Program-made: the position numbers and the translations under genes | In this document: in pieces, positions 9,324-16,584 of the stretch | Position numbering within the stretch: the first letter of the stretch is position 1 | Layout: the number at the start of each line of letters is the position of its first letter | Source: Granulosicoccaceae bacterium | GTDB taxonomy: Bacteria > Pseudomonadota > Gammaproteobacteria > Granulosicoccales > Granulosicoccaceae | Direction of reading: 5' to 3' | Length of the DNA: 32,274 bases | NCBI GenBank assembly: GCA_020629835.1 | Contig: JAHDCO010000044.1 | Coordinates: 1 to 32,274 of the forward strand | The notes under the pieces: model-generated | The model's database searches: none | What the model was told of the DNA's origin: nothing | The model's input: only the letters and a program-made list of their open reading frames with translations

Positions 9324-9848
9324 TTACAGATTCGGTTGAACCCGCACTCCTTCCAGTAATTCATCCACAAGTTTCTGACCCACGGTTGACAAGGAGGAGA
9401 AACCCCATCCTGCTTTTGCAGACGTAGCCTGCCAAACAACACGGCCAGTTTGTACATCAGTCAGGCTTAAGCTCAGCGCAACGGATGGCTCTCTGTCTGG
9501 ACCATTTTTGTAATGCCATTCATGCACCGTTCCGGACAACGCCAGTGGCAAGCCAGACTCCTGTGCCCAAGCTTTGCCCGGTGCCGAGTTAGTCGATGTT
9601 TCCAGCAACGCACTTAAACCCAATGCCTTAGGCGCATTGTATATTTCAAGATCCGCTACACCACGTGAACGCAACACTGACTCTGCGATCGTGGCAACTT
9701 GTTCACCGGCTAAAGGCGTAGAGGACAAGTTGCTGATCGGCAAAATCGCGATGCCCTGTGAGCTACTGATGCTCACCGCAGGTGTCGTTGTTACTGTGCT
9801 GCATGCCGTGGCACACAGCAGTAAGGCTGCAAGCCAAAGCGATTTCAT
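9324..9848 (-). CDS. pelC: PelC, outer-membrane lipoprotein of Pel export
   Basis: A 174-residue lipoprotein with signal MKSLWLAALLLCATAC (Cys16, followed by Ser, predicting outer-membrane sorting). The mature part has the motifs GIAILPISNLSS, LRSRGV and GRVVWQ, which also occur in order in the N-terminal domain of the PelA in this operon (WVVLPFENES, LRNRGV, NEVVWR). P. aeruginosa PelC is 172 residues and forms a dodecameric ring under the outer membrane that funnels Pel to the PelB porin (family knowledge). The ATG at 9848 overlaps the epimerase stop codon (TAATG), which fixes this start over an upstream ATG at 9896. Confidence 0.88.
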   Translation of the reverse strand: MKSLWLAALLLCATACSTVTTTPAVSISSSQGIAILPISNLSSTPLAGEQVATIAESVLRSRGVADLEIYNAPKALGLSALLETSTNSAPGKAWAQESGLPLALSGTVHEWHYKNGPDREPSVALSLSLTDVQTGRVVWQATSAKAGWGFSSLSTVGQKLVDELLEGVRVQPNL

Positions 9849-10870
9849 TAAGCTGCCATCCCCGGCTTGCCACCAGACATCAAGTGGCGTTCCCAATCCA
9901 GCGATGTCTTAACAATGACATCGAGATCGTCGTATTGAGGAGTCCAATCCAGGGTTTTGTGAATCTTGTCTACTGCAGCAATTAGTGCTGGTGGATCACC
10001 CGCACGTCGGGGTTCTTCAATAACTTTAATCGGTGTACCGTGTACCCGGTTCACAGCATCAATCACTTCTCTGACAGAATAGCCACGGCCATACCCACAG
10101 TTCACTAAGGTGGACTCACCACCGGCAACTAAATAATCCAACGCCGACAAATGCGCCGAAGCCAAATCGGATACATGGATGTAATCTCGGATGCCAGTAC
10201 CGTCAGGCGTGGGGTAGTCGGTACCGTAGACGTATAGCTGTTCTCGCTTACCCAGGGCAACCTCTGCCGCCACTTTTATCAGCAACGTAGCGTTCTTAGT
10301 GGACTGACCGATACGTCCATCAGGATCAGAACCTGCCACATTGAAGTAGCGCAAAATGACGTGTCGCATATTGGATGCAGCATCTAAGTCCTGCAACATC
10401 ATTTCAGACATGAGTTTTGATGTGCCGTACGGGTTAATCGGCGCTGTTTGCAGGGTCTCTACGCACGGCTTGGATGCGTCACCAGGAATCCCGTAGGTGG
10501 CAGCTGTTGACGAAAATATAAAATTCTCGACACCCGCGTCTTCGCAGCATTCCAGGAGGTTGCGCGTGCAGGCCGTATTGTTACCGTAGTATTTCAACGG
10601 TTTTTCCACGCTCTCCGGTACGATGGTATGTGCCGCGAAGTGCATGACCGTGGAGATGTTGTATCGCTTCAATATATTCGACACCAGCGTCTGGTCGCCC
10701 GTATTGCCCTCTACAAATTCTCCATACAGCGCAGCCTCTCGGTTACCGGTTGATAGGTTGTCAAGCACCACCATCTGTTCACCACGTTCACCCAGCAGCT
10801 TAACTACGTGACTTCCAATGTAGCCCGCACCACCGGTAACTAGAATTGCGCCTTGCTTTTGATCTTGCAT
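9848..10870 (-). CDS. galE: UDP-glucose/UDP-N-acetylglucosamine 4-epimerase (GalE/Gne type)
   Basis: A 340-residue extended SDR that interconverts C4 epimers of UDP-hexoses. It has the NAD-binding motif TGGAGYIGSH (residues 12-21), SST at 120-122 and the catalytic YGTSK (Tyr148, Lys152). At the position of the E. coli GalE gatekeeper Tyr299 (DLPAYWAD) this protein has DPPALIAA with Leu296. A smaller residue there is generally linked to accepting N-acetylated sugars, so UDP-GlcNAc to UDP-GalNAc conversion is plausible. It is the first gene of the pel operon, a job like that of PelX in some pseudomonads. The ATG at 10870 has an AGGA ribosome site 7 bases upstream. The longer frame up to 11017 lacks family sequence. 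Confidence 0.9.
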   Translation of the reverse strand: MQDQKQGAILVTGGAGYIGSHVVKLLGERGEQMVVLDNLSTGNREAALYGEFVEGNTGDQTLVSNILKRYNISTVMHFAAHTIVPESVEKPLKYYGNNTACTRNLLECCEDAGVENFIFSSTAATYGIPGDASKPCVETLQTAPINPYGTSKLMSEMMLQDLDAASNMRHVILRYFNVAGSDPDGRIGQSTKNATLLIKVAAEVALGKREQLYVYGTDYPTPDGTGIRDYIHVSDLASAHLSALDYLVAGGESTLVNCGYGRGYSVREVIDAVNRVHGTPIKVIEEPRRAGDPPALIAAVDKIHKTLDWTPQYDDLDVIVKTSLDWERHLMSGGKPGMAA

Positions 10871-11133
10871 GGTTATCCTGGACGAAGTTAGCCACGTGCA
10901 CATGGCTGTGAAACACGGATGTAATACCGCTACAGTAGAAACATCCGTGCCACTCACTGCGGCGTAGTGCGGCCAACAACAAATAAACAGCGCCTTACGT
11001 ACGCAGTGCGAAACCAATCACGAATCGCAATATGTACCCGTCGAGAAGATGAAAACAATCATCACTGGGGTGTGAGGGATAGGGGCTAACTACGAAAAGT
11101 TGACACACAAACAGCCAAAGGTATGACGGTTGG
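10871..11133 (-). promoter_or_regulatory. Leader region upstream of the galE-pel operon
   Basis: A 263-base non-coding stretch between the end of the upstream EPS gene and the epimerase start. It contains two dyads close to the start codon: CACGGATGT/ACATCCGTG at 10914-10949 and a near-palindrome GCCACGTGCACATGGC at 10891-10906. I found no convincing sigma-70 promoter and no rho-independent terminator on the minus strand. It probably holds the pel operon control region, but the promoter is not located. Confidence 0.5.
10914..10949. repeat. Perfect 9-bp inverted repeat upstream of the pel operon
   Basis: Arms CACGGATGT (10914-10922) and ACATCCGTG (10941-10949) are perfect inverted copies separated by 18 bases. 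It ends 44 bases upstream of the epimerase start. It could be an operator for a dimeric regulator or an RNA hairpin in the leader; the sequence alone does not decide. Confidence 0.6.
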
Positions 11134-12435
11134 TCAAGTAACTGTCGCAGGGGTGCTTGCGCTTGCCTCGGGTTTAACCAGTGTCGGAGCTTCGATAGTC
11201 TTCTTTGACGCTAAGCCAATAAACATGAGCCCGGGCCAAATGAGATACGCCAAGACTTCTAAATTTTCACCAAAGGTGTAAAGAAACAACAGCAACATGA
11301 TTGCGCAGGCAACGCGCCCTTCTTTTGACGTCAGTGACTTGAACAGAAAATAAAAGAAACTCGCTGCCAGCGGCACCGCCATGGCCACAAAACCCACAGC
11401 GCCTTTCACGTACAGCAAGCCGTACCACGTGTGGTGTGAGCCAATCATCATGTACTCTACCAAGTGCGGCCCAGCCTCTACCTGACCATGCCCCCATATA
11501 GGCGCTTCCTCACGCCAACGATTCACAGCAATTCGCGCAAGGGCTTCCCGAACTCGTGAGGAATCTGCCCGCGCCTCACGAAATTTGGTTGCGAAATCTT
11601 CAATAAAATTCAGCAGCGGCGCCATGATTAATCCAACACAGGTTGCCCCTACACCACTGATCCAAAGAATCACTGGCCTACCCATCATACTGAGCCACCA
11701 CGCGATAAAAGATACCGACAGCAAGGCCAATAACCCTAAGCGCGAACCGGACATCAGGATCATGAGAACGCAACCAATATAGCCGGCATAACGGTAAAAC
11801 TTAACCTTCTCTTGTAAGGCAAACACAAAATAGATGTTCGCGACAAAACCCAATGCAGGCGCCCACGGTGTAAACAATCGCCAGCGCGGTGAGCCATTGG
11901 ATGGGTCAATCTCATACAAGCTCATGGCAAAGAATTCAGGCCCTGGCCCCCCTACCGCTTTCAACGGAGAAACATACAACTGTTGGGGTAAACCAGCCGC
12001 CCATGCCACTATAAATATCGGGCAAAGAATAATCGTGTGTAAGCTCACAACGCAGGCTGCACGGTAGATAAGCTCTGGCCGTATACGCAGGCAGCCAATC
12101 ATCGGAAAAATAGCCAGTAGTGCCCACCCTTTTGCCCAACCGATGGTGGACTTGATGACAGCCCCCAAGCCAAAATCGTTGGTGAAATGCCCAACAATCA
12201 GCGCTATCAGCATGACAAACATGCCGATAAACCAAATGACCACAATCGTAGGTACAGGCACGTGATACTTTGCGTCGCCCTCAATAATAAAGCGTAGGGT
12301 TCTGACCACCACGATACCGAAAAGTATCCACGCAATAACCGGCGCTAACACATAGAGAGCACCCAACACGTAGAACCCATAGGTTCCTACGATGGAGTAC
12401 CAGACTATGCGTTCTTCAATATTAGACGGCGCCAT
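11134..12435 (-). CDS. O-antigen ligase/polymerase-like membrane protein (Wzy_C family)
   Basis: A 433-residue protein with about 10-12 membrane segments and one large periplasmic loop. The loop includes NRWREEAPIWGHGQVEAG followed by SHHTWYGLLYVKG, the pattern of the Wzy_C/O-antigen ligase family (conserved Arg, G-x-G and His-containing segment). In an EPS locus with Wzx, Wzz and Wza partners it most likely acts as the Wzy polymerase that joins lipid-linked repeat units in the periplasm; ligase activity cannot be excluded. The start at 12435 overlaps the end of the Wzz-like gene by 31 bases, so the two are co-transcribed. It is the last gene of the minus arm. Confidence 0.82.
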   Translation of the reverse strand: MAPSNIEERIVWYSIVGTYGFYVLGALYVLAPVIAWILFGIVVVRTLRFIIEGDAKYHVPVPTIVVIWFIGMFVMLIALIVGHFTNDFGLGAVIKSTIGWAKGWALLAIFPMIGCLRIRPELIYRAACVVSLHTIILCPIFIVAWAAGLPQQLYVSPLKAVGGPGPEFFAMSLYEIDPSNGSPRWRLFTPWAPALGFVANIYFVFALQEKVKFYRYAGYIGCVLMILMSGSRLGLLALLSVSFIAWWLSMMGRPVILWISGVGATCVGLIMAPLLNFIEDFATKFREARADSSRVREALARIAVNRWREEAPIWGHGQVEAGPHLVEYMMIGSHHTWYGLLYVKGAVGFVAMAVPLAASFFYFLFKSLTSKEGRVACAIMLLLFLYTFGENLEVLAYLIWPGLMFIGLASKKTIEAPTLVKPEASASTPATVT

Positions 12436-14114
12436 CTTTCTCTGTACTTCACAACAAGGATACCGACGACCACCAGCAAGGTACCGATCAAAGCACCAAC
12501 AATGGCAAGCAGTTTAAGTAAGCGTTTGGGTTTTTCAGGTAACGTCGGCTCTACTAGTAATTGCGTTAACGGGTAGGTTGCATAAATATTGGAACGACCC
12601 AAGTCCAGATTCGCCGTAGCGGATACCAGTATCGTTGTAGCAATATCGTGGTTACGTTCCAGGTCTTCTAACGTATCCAGGTCAGTTCCAGCTACGGCGA
12701 TACGTTCTCTGAGCTGTTCCAATAACATCTCAGACGACTCAAGTTCCTGAGTCAACATATCCCGCTCTACAGCATATGAAACCAGTTCCTTAAACACTTG
12801 ACCGTCATCTGCAGAAGGGTCGGGTAGAAAATTCACCAGCTGATCCGCATCAACTTCACCCACTAACTCGGATACACGGGTCAATACACTTTGCTTTGCC
12901 GCTGAGGCTTTCGATTGTGCGTGTACAACCTTCGGATGACGTGAGCCCAGAATGGCTGCCTGTTCCACATAGCTGGCTTGCAGGCGCGCGTACTCTCCCG
13001 AGAGTACCTGCACCAACCTATCTCGCCGCAGCACCATAAAATCAGCAGCCTGATCAGAATCCACCTCAAGCAACTCGGCTAAAGACTCCAGCTGACGAGC
13101 CGCGCCGTCACGTTTAACCCGTACCTGCAGAAGGTTTTGCTCAAGATCACTGGCAGCGCCAACCAGTGCCTGGTATTGCTCCAACGAAACCACGGACGAT
13201 TGCTTGCGAAACTCTGCCAATGCGTCGCGCGCGATATCGGCTTGCACAGCATATTCCTCTAACTGCTCGTTACTGCCTGCACGACGAGAATTCACCTCGT
13301 CTTTGCGTAACTCATTGAGCTTGTTTTGAAACGCGTTATAAATGGCCTGAGATTTGTCTTTTGCGCCTTGCGCAGTATCGCTACTGAAAACCACAGCAAG
13401 CGTTGCTGCCTGATCCGTTACTTTGATCTTCGGTGTGCCGAATTCTTCTAACGTCATGTCCAGACTTTCAGCGGCGGCAGTTAACACGCTAACGCTGGAC
13501 ATGATCATTTTGTAGTTCACACCGGGGCTGAACGAGCTTCCCCCGTAAGGTGTTTTCACGTCGGTGTTGGCTTCACCCAGGTTCACCAGATCTACCGATG
13601 CTCCGACCTGGGTACCAGGAATCAGGATAGTCCAGGTACTGGTAAATACAGGGGCTGCTTTAAACACGTACGACAGCACCGGGAACCAGATAACAAGCAT
13701 GGCGATGAAGAAAAACATCGTATAGAACCAACGCCTGAAAAACGGTGGTTTCGGTTCTGAACTCTCTCGTCTCCTGGGCAGAAACACAGCTCTAAAACCG
13801 CGAAACCCGAACGAGAGCAACTCAGTCACTATCTCAACGTAAAACGGTTTTTCAGGCGGCGGTGAGAGTTTTACGGGATTGGTTGCTGACGGCGTAAATC
13901 GCGCCGCCATCTCGTAAGCACTGGCTCGAAGCTCCGGTCGTAGGACCACATCAACCGTTCCGTCCGCCGAACCATTCTGCTCAGCTGAATGCGTACCTAC
14001 CTGCTCGGCGTTGGCAGCGTCGGCGTCGTTTTCTTTGGCCACAGCAGAAGTGGCCACAGGTTCTAACCACTGTGGCCATCCAGACGCTCGAAAATAACGC
14101 TTCGCCTTACTCAT
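12405..14114 (-). CDS. Wzz/GumC-like polysaccharide co-polymerase without kinase domain
   Basis: A 569-residue inner-membrane chain-length regulator. It has two membrane segments (about 131-152 and 533-556) flanking a periplasmic domain with a long coiled-coil region (about 280-480). The second segment is preceded by the proline motif VEPTLPEKPKR typical of Wzz proteins. A Gly/Ser-rich and periplasmic beta region follows TM1. There is no Walker A or tyrosine cluster, so no BY-kinase domain is attached, and none is encoded nearby. Unusual is the 125-residue cytoplasmic N-terminal extension, low-complexity at residues 20-52. The start lies 8 bases after the OmpA-Wza stop. Confidence 0.85.
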   Translation of the reverse strand: MSKAKRYFRASGWPQWLEPVATSAVAKENDADAANAEQVGTHSAEQNGSADGTVDVVLRPELRASAYEMAARFTPSATNPVKLSPPPEKPFYVEIVTELLSFGFRGFRAVFLPRRRESSEPKPPFFRRWFYTMFFFIAMLVIWFPVLSYVFKAAPVFTSTWTILIPGTQVGASVDLVNLGEANTDVKTPYGGSSFSPGVNYKMIMSSVSVLTAAAESLDMTLEEFGTPKIKVTDQAATLAVVFSSDTAQGAKDKSQAIYNAFQNKLNELRKDEVNSRRAGSNEQLEEYAVQADIARDALAEFRKQSSVVSLEQYQALVGAASDLEQNLLQVRVKRDGAARQLESLAELLEVDSDQAADFMVLRRDRLVQVLSGEYARLQASYVEQAAILGSRHPKVVHAQSKASAAKQSVLTRVSELVGEVDADQLVNFLPDPSADDGQVFKELVSYAVERDMLTQELESSEMLLEQLRERIAVAGTDLDTLEDLERNHDIATTILVSATANLDLGRSNIYATYPLTQLLVEPTLPEKPKRLLKLLAIVGALIGTLLVVVGILVVKYRERWRRLILKNA

Positions 14115-14122
14115 CTATTGAT

Positions 14123-15892
14123 CTAAAACTGCCCGAAGATCGACGTGAGCGTAGATAGCGGACTAAAGAAGTCGCTTAATGTCAAAGCTAGTTCACGGAT
14201 GTTGGTCACATCAGAGTCGTAGCACGCCAATGCATCGCCCGGCATTAAATAAGGATTCACATCCAACCGGTTCGGTTCACGTAACAACCGATTGATGGAA
14301 CGCTCGGTGACTGACAATTCCCCGGTTATGTAGTCTTTTGTGATCAAGACTGTGCGGCGTGCCGCATTAACGCTTTGCGCACCGCCCACACAGTTCATAC
14401 TGGTTAAGGCCTGCACCACCCGCGTTCCGTAGGGTACTGAGGCTTCCTCCTTCTCATTGTTAGACAACGCATTATTGAAGACAGGTGCTGTTGCGTTCGA
14501 CTGATAGACACGAATACCCGGAGGCGTCACCTGCGTAGGCGTCACGAGGTTATGATCAAAGCGCCCCGTGCTGGGTACGATGACTTCATCTCCGGATATC
14601 AAAGGCACATCGCGAACCAGTTCACCGTGAACCAGCCCCGCAAGGTCAACCGGTATGGTTTCCCCGTGTCTTAGAATTTGAATGCCAGCCAAGTCAGCAT
14701 CAGGCCGAACACCACCGGCTGCTCTGAGTGCTGCGCTGATTAATCGCCCACCGCCGGCGTCACCACCATCTCTCAAACTTTTCAGCGCACGATTTTCTGC
14801 GATGGCCGCGTTAACCGTGACGCGCCCCTTATTAAAGACAGCGCCCCGCACGTAAACCTCAACACCTGCCCACTCAACCACGTGAGCGGCCACATTCACC
14901 GCACTTCGGCGAACCAGATGTCGGTCCACCAGTTGATCGGATATCACCGCTTGAATGGCAGGGATGGTTAACCCTGCAACCGTTTGACGGCCCAGCAACG
15001 GGATATTGATTCCACCGCCTAATGACACCTCATAAATACCATTCCAATCTTCATCGCCGGCGATTCGAATTTGTAGCTGATCACCCGGAGACACGGGCAG
15101 ATCGCCTTCAAACGCTTCCAACCGATTCCGTTTTGCTTGATCCGTCATTGAAGGTACGGCTGCAACCTGTAAGGCTGTGCCGGTCGCGAGTGGGCCAGCT
15201 TGACCTGGCAAGGAGCACAGCGTGGTATCAATATTGGTTGTGTCCGCTCCATCGGAGATGATGCGCACATCCACGCGTCGGTCGGTTGCTAACTCGGACA
15301 CGTTGTCACGGGCGTGCGATTTGGATTCGCCCAAGCTGAGTACCCGAGTGTTCACGGGCCGTTCAAGGTTGTTTAACAACCACGTCCTTACCGATTCAGC
15401 GCGATTCAGCGCCAGCGTGTAGTTATCAGAAGCGCTACCCCGTAAATCTGCATGACCGACTAATTCGATTCGTTTGATGTTTGGATAAAACGCGAGCCGG
15501 CGCTTAAGCTGGCGCAGGATGGCATCCCCGGCCACCGAGATGTCATGTATCGAAGTATCGAATAAGGCATCTGAGGCAAGCAAGACATCGTCAACGACCA
15601 AATCGTTATCCACCCCGTTACCGGCCTGAACGCTACAAAAGCCCTCGAGTGAACCCAGTCGCCAGACCGTGCGTTCTTTAGAAACTGTTCCTTCAAGACG
15701 ATGGTCGTATTTATCCGACTGAATGGGCAGCGATCCAGCGACCGCGCGTACCGGGCCCGTGTCCGAGTTATTGGATAGGGCGTAACATCCGGTCACCGCC
15801 ACAGCCACAACAACACACAATGACGCCTTATATATAGAACGCAGCAGTCGCACTACCCTGGAGGTAGCGCGTAATGAGTTTTCAGGCAGCAC
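14123..15892 (-). CDS. OmpA-Wza fusion lipoprotein: peptidoglycan-binding + polysaccharide export
   Basis: A 589-residue outer-membrane lipoprotein that should form the EPS export channel and hold on to the cell wall. After a signal with lipobox AVTGC (Cys36), residues about 100-215 are an OmpA-like domain (ELVGHADLRGSASDNYTLAL, then NRAESVRTWL, then RRVDVRI). Residues about 265-350 are a Poly_export domain (VSPGDQLQIRI, INIPLLGRQTV), followed by SLBB-like segments. The C-terminal 23 residues ending in SIFGQF are amphipathic and may be the Wza-type membrane helix. I prefer the GTG at 15892 because AGGGAGGG lies 5 bases upstream; the ATG at 15934 in the same frame has no ribosome site. It overlaps the STAS gene by 11 bases. 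Confidence 0.87.
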   Translation of the reverse strand: MLPENSLRATSRVVRLLRSIYKASLCVVVAVAVTGCYALSNNSDTGPVRAVAGSLPIQSDKYDHRLEGTVSKERTVWRLGSLEGFCSVQAGNGVDNDLVVDDVLLASDALFDTSIHDISVAGDAILRQLKRRLAFYPNIKRIELVGHADLRGSASDNYTLALNRAESVRTWLLNNLERPVNTRVLSLGESKSHARDNVSELATDRRVDVRIISDGADTTNIDTTLCSLPGQAGPLATGTALQVAAVPSMTDQAKRNRLEAFEGDLPVSPGDQLQIRIAGDEDWNGIYEVSLGGGINIPLLGRQTVAGLTIPAIQAVISDQLVDRHLVRRSAVNVAAHVVEWAGVEVYVRGAVFNKGRVTVNAAIAENRALKSLRDGGDAGGGRLISAALRAAGGVRPDADLAGIQILRHGETIPVDLAGLVHGELVRDVPLISGDEVIVPSTGRFDHNLVTPTQVTPPGIRVYQSNATAPVFNNALSNNEKEEASVPYGTRVVQALTSMNCVGGAQSVNAARRTVLITKDYITGELSVTERSINRLLREPNRLDVNPYLMPGDALACYDSDVTNIRELALTLSDFFSPLSTLTSIFGQF

Positions 15893-16223
15893 GCTGCCCT
15901 CCCTGCTCAGTGTTGAAGATCGTGAACACCTCATGCAACCGTGTTAACTCGAGCAAGGTCAGTACCTCGTCACTGATATTCACCAACGCAAAGGCACCTT
16001 CTTGCTTCTGAACGCTCTTCATGACACTCACTAAGGCTGAAAGACCGCTTGAATCGATGTACGACACCGCAGACATGTCCAAGTGCAGCACGCCGCACCC
16101 GTTGTCGTAGATAACGATCAATTCATCAGCAATTCCCGCACTCACAGACGCGACCAAGCGCCCATTTAGTAAGACCAAGTCACGGTCTTCGTGGGCTTGA
16201 TGATCTAGCGAAATCACGCGCAC
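15882..16223 (-). CDS. STAS-domain protein (anti-sigma factor antagonist type)
   Basis: A 113-residue single-domain STAS protein. The signature YIDSSGLSAL (residues 55-64) carries the serine that is phosphorylated in SpoIIAA-type antagonists (Ser58 here and Ser58 in B. subtilis SpoIIAA). Such proteins bind a serine kinase/anti-sigma partner when unphosphorylated; no HPK-like kinase or PP2C phosphatase is encoded in the window, so the partner must be elsewhere. It is the first gene of the minus EPS arm and overlaps the export gene, so it is likely a regulator or structural adaptor of this locus. The start is a GTG at 16223 with a GAGAG ribosome site directly upstream; a downstream start is possible. 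Confidence 0.87.
   Translation of the reverse strand: MRVISLDHQAHEDRDLVLLNGRLVASVSAGIADELIVIYDNGCGVLHLDMSAVSYIDSSGLSALVSVMKSVQKQEGAFALVNISDEVLTLLELTRLHEVFTIFNTEQGGQRAA
15897..15904 (-). promoter_or_regulatory. Strong ribosome-binding site deciding a GTG start
   Basis: On the minus strand AGGGAGGG precedes GCAGC and GTG at 15892. It is a near-ideal Shine-Dalgarno sequence at normal spacing and lies inside the end of the STAS gene, which is why the OmpA-Wza protein is annotated from this GTG. Confidence 0.65.
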
Positions 16224-16584
16224 CTCTCAAAAAAGCGGATTGTTGTGATGCAGGTATCGGCACCAATGCGAAATGATGGAGTTTTTTAACAAAGTGTATA
16301 AGACGACTGAATGCTGAACAGTTGGCAAAAAAAGTGTGGACCACTTCTCGTAACCGGCGTTTGAATACCCAAGGAGTATCGGTATTTAAAGATATGCACC
16401 CTTTGTGAACAAATTTCTTTAGCCAAAAAATATTCGATCGCGTCGCAAAATTCGCAGTCTTTTGGACTGGGCCGCAAGATGGCCTATCTTGCGTGAAGTA
16501 AAGGTAAGTGATTTTCATAACCGGCCGTAAACACTGGAGACGGTGGTGAAATCCCGTTAATTGAAAATAATAAGAAGCATCGAA
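16224..16584. promoter_or_regulatory. Divergent intergenic control region between the two EPS arms
   Basis: This 361-base stretch separates the STAS operon (minus) from the flippase operon (plus) and must hold promoters for both. It is AT-rich at about 16400-16450. Two tandem inverted repeats lie at 16455-16469 and 16473-16493. I could not identify a sigma-70 or sigma-54 promoter with good spacing on either strand. Open frames in it have no ribosome site and no family sequence. Confidence 0.6.
16455..16493. repeat. Two tandem inverted repeats (possible operators or leader hairpins)
   Basis: The first is CAGTC-TTTTG-GACTG (16455-16469). The second is CGCAAGAT-GGCCT-ATCTTGCG (16473-16493), a perfect 8-bp stem with a 5-base loop. 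Neither is followed by a T-run on either strand, so they are not typical terminators. They lie 92-130 bases upstream of the flippase ATG and about 230 bases upstream of the STAS start. Confidence 0.6.

Noticed and set aside
10933-10949. Sigma-54-like element on the minus strand (TGGCACGGATGTTTCT) upstream of the pel operon
   Set aside because: The -24 box matches, but the -12 box has TC where the essential GC should be, and it overlaps the inverted repeat that explains part of the match.
11100-11127. TTGACA, 16-base spacer, TATGAC on the plus strand
   Set aside because: Good boxes, but it points into the 3' end of a minus-strand gene with no plus-strand gene downstream. An antisense transcript cannot be excluded but nothing supports it.
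16180-16518. Minus-strand open frame of 112 codons across the EPS control region
   Set aside because: No ribosome site at its ATG, biased composition, no family sequence, and it overlaps the STAS gene in another frame.
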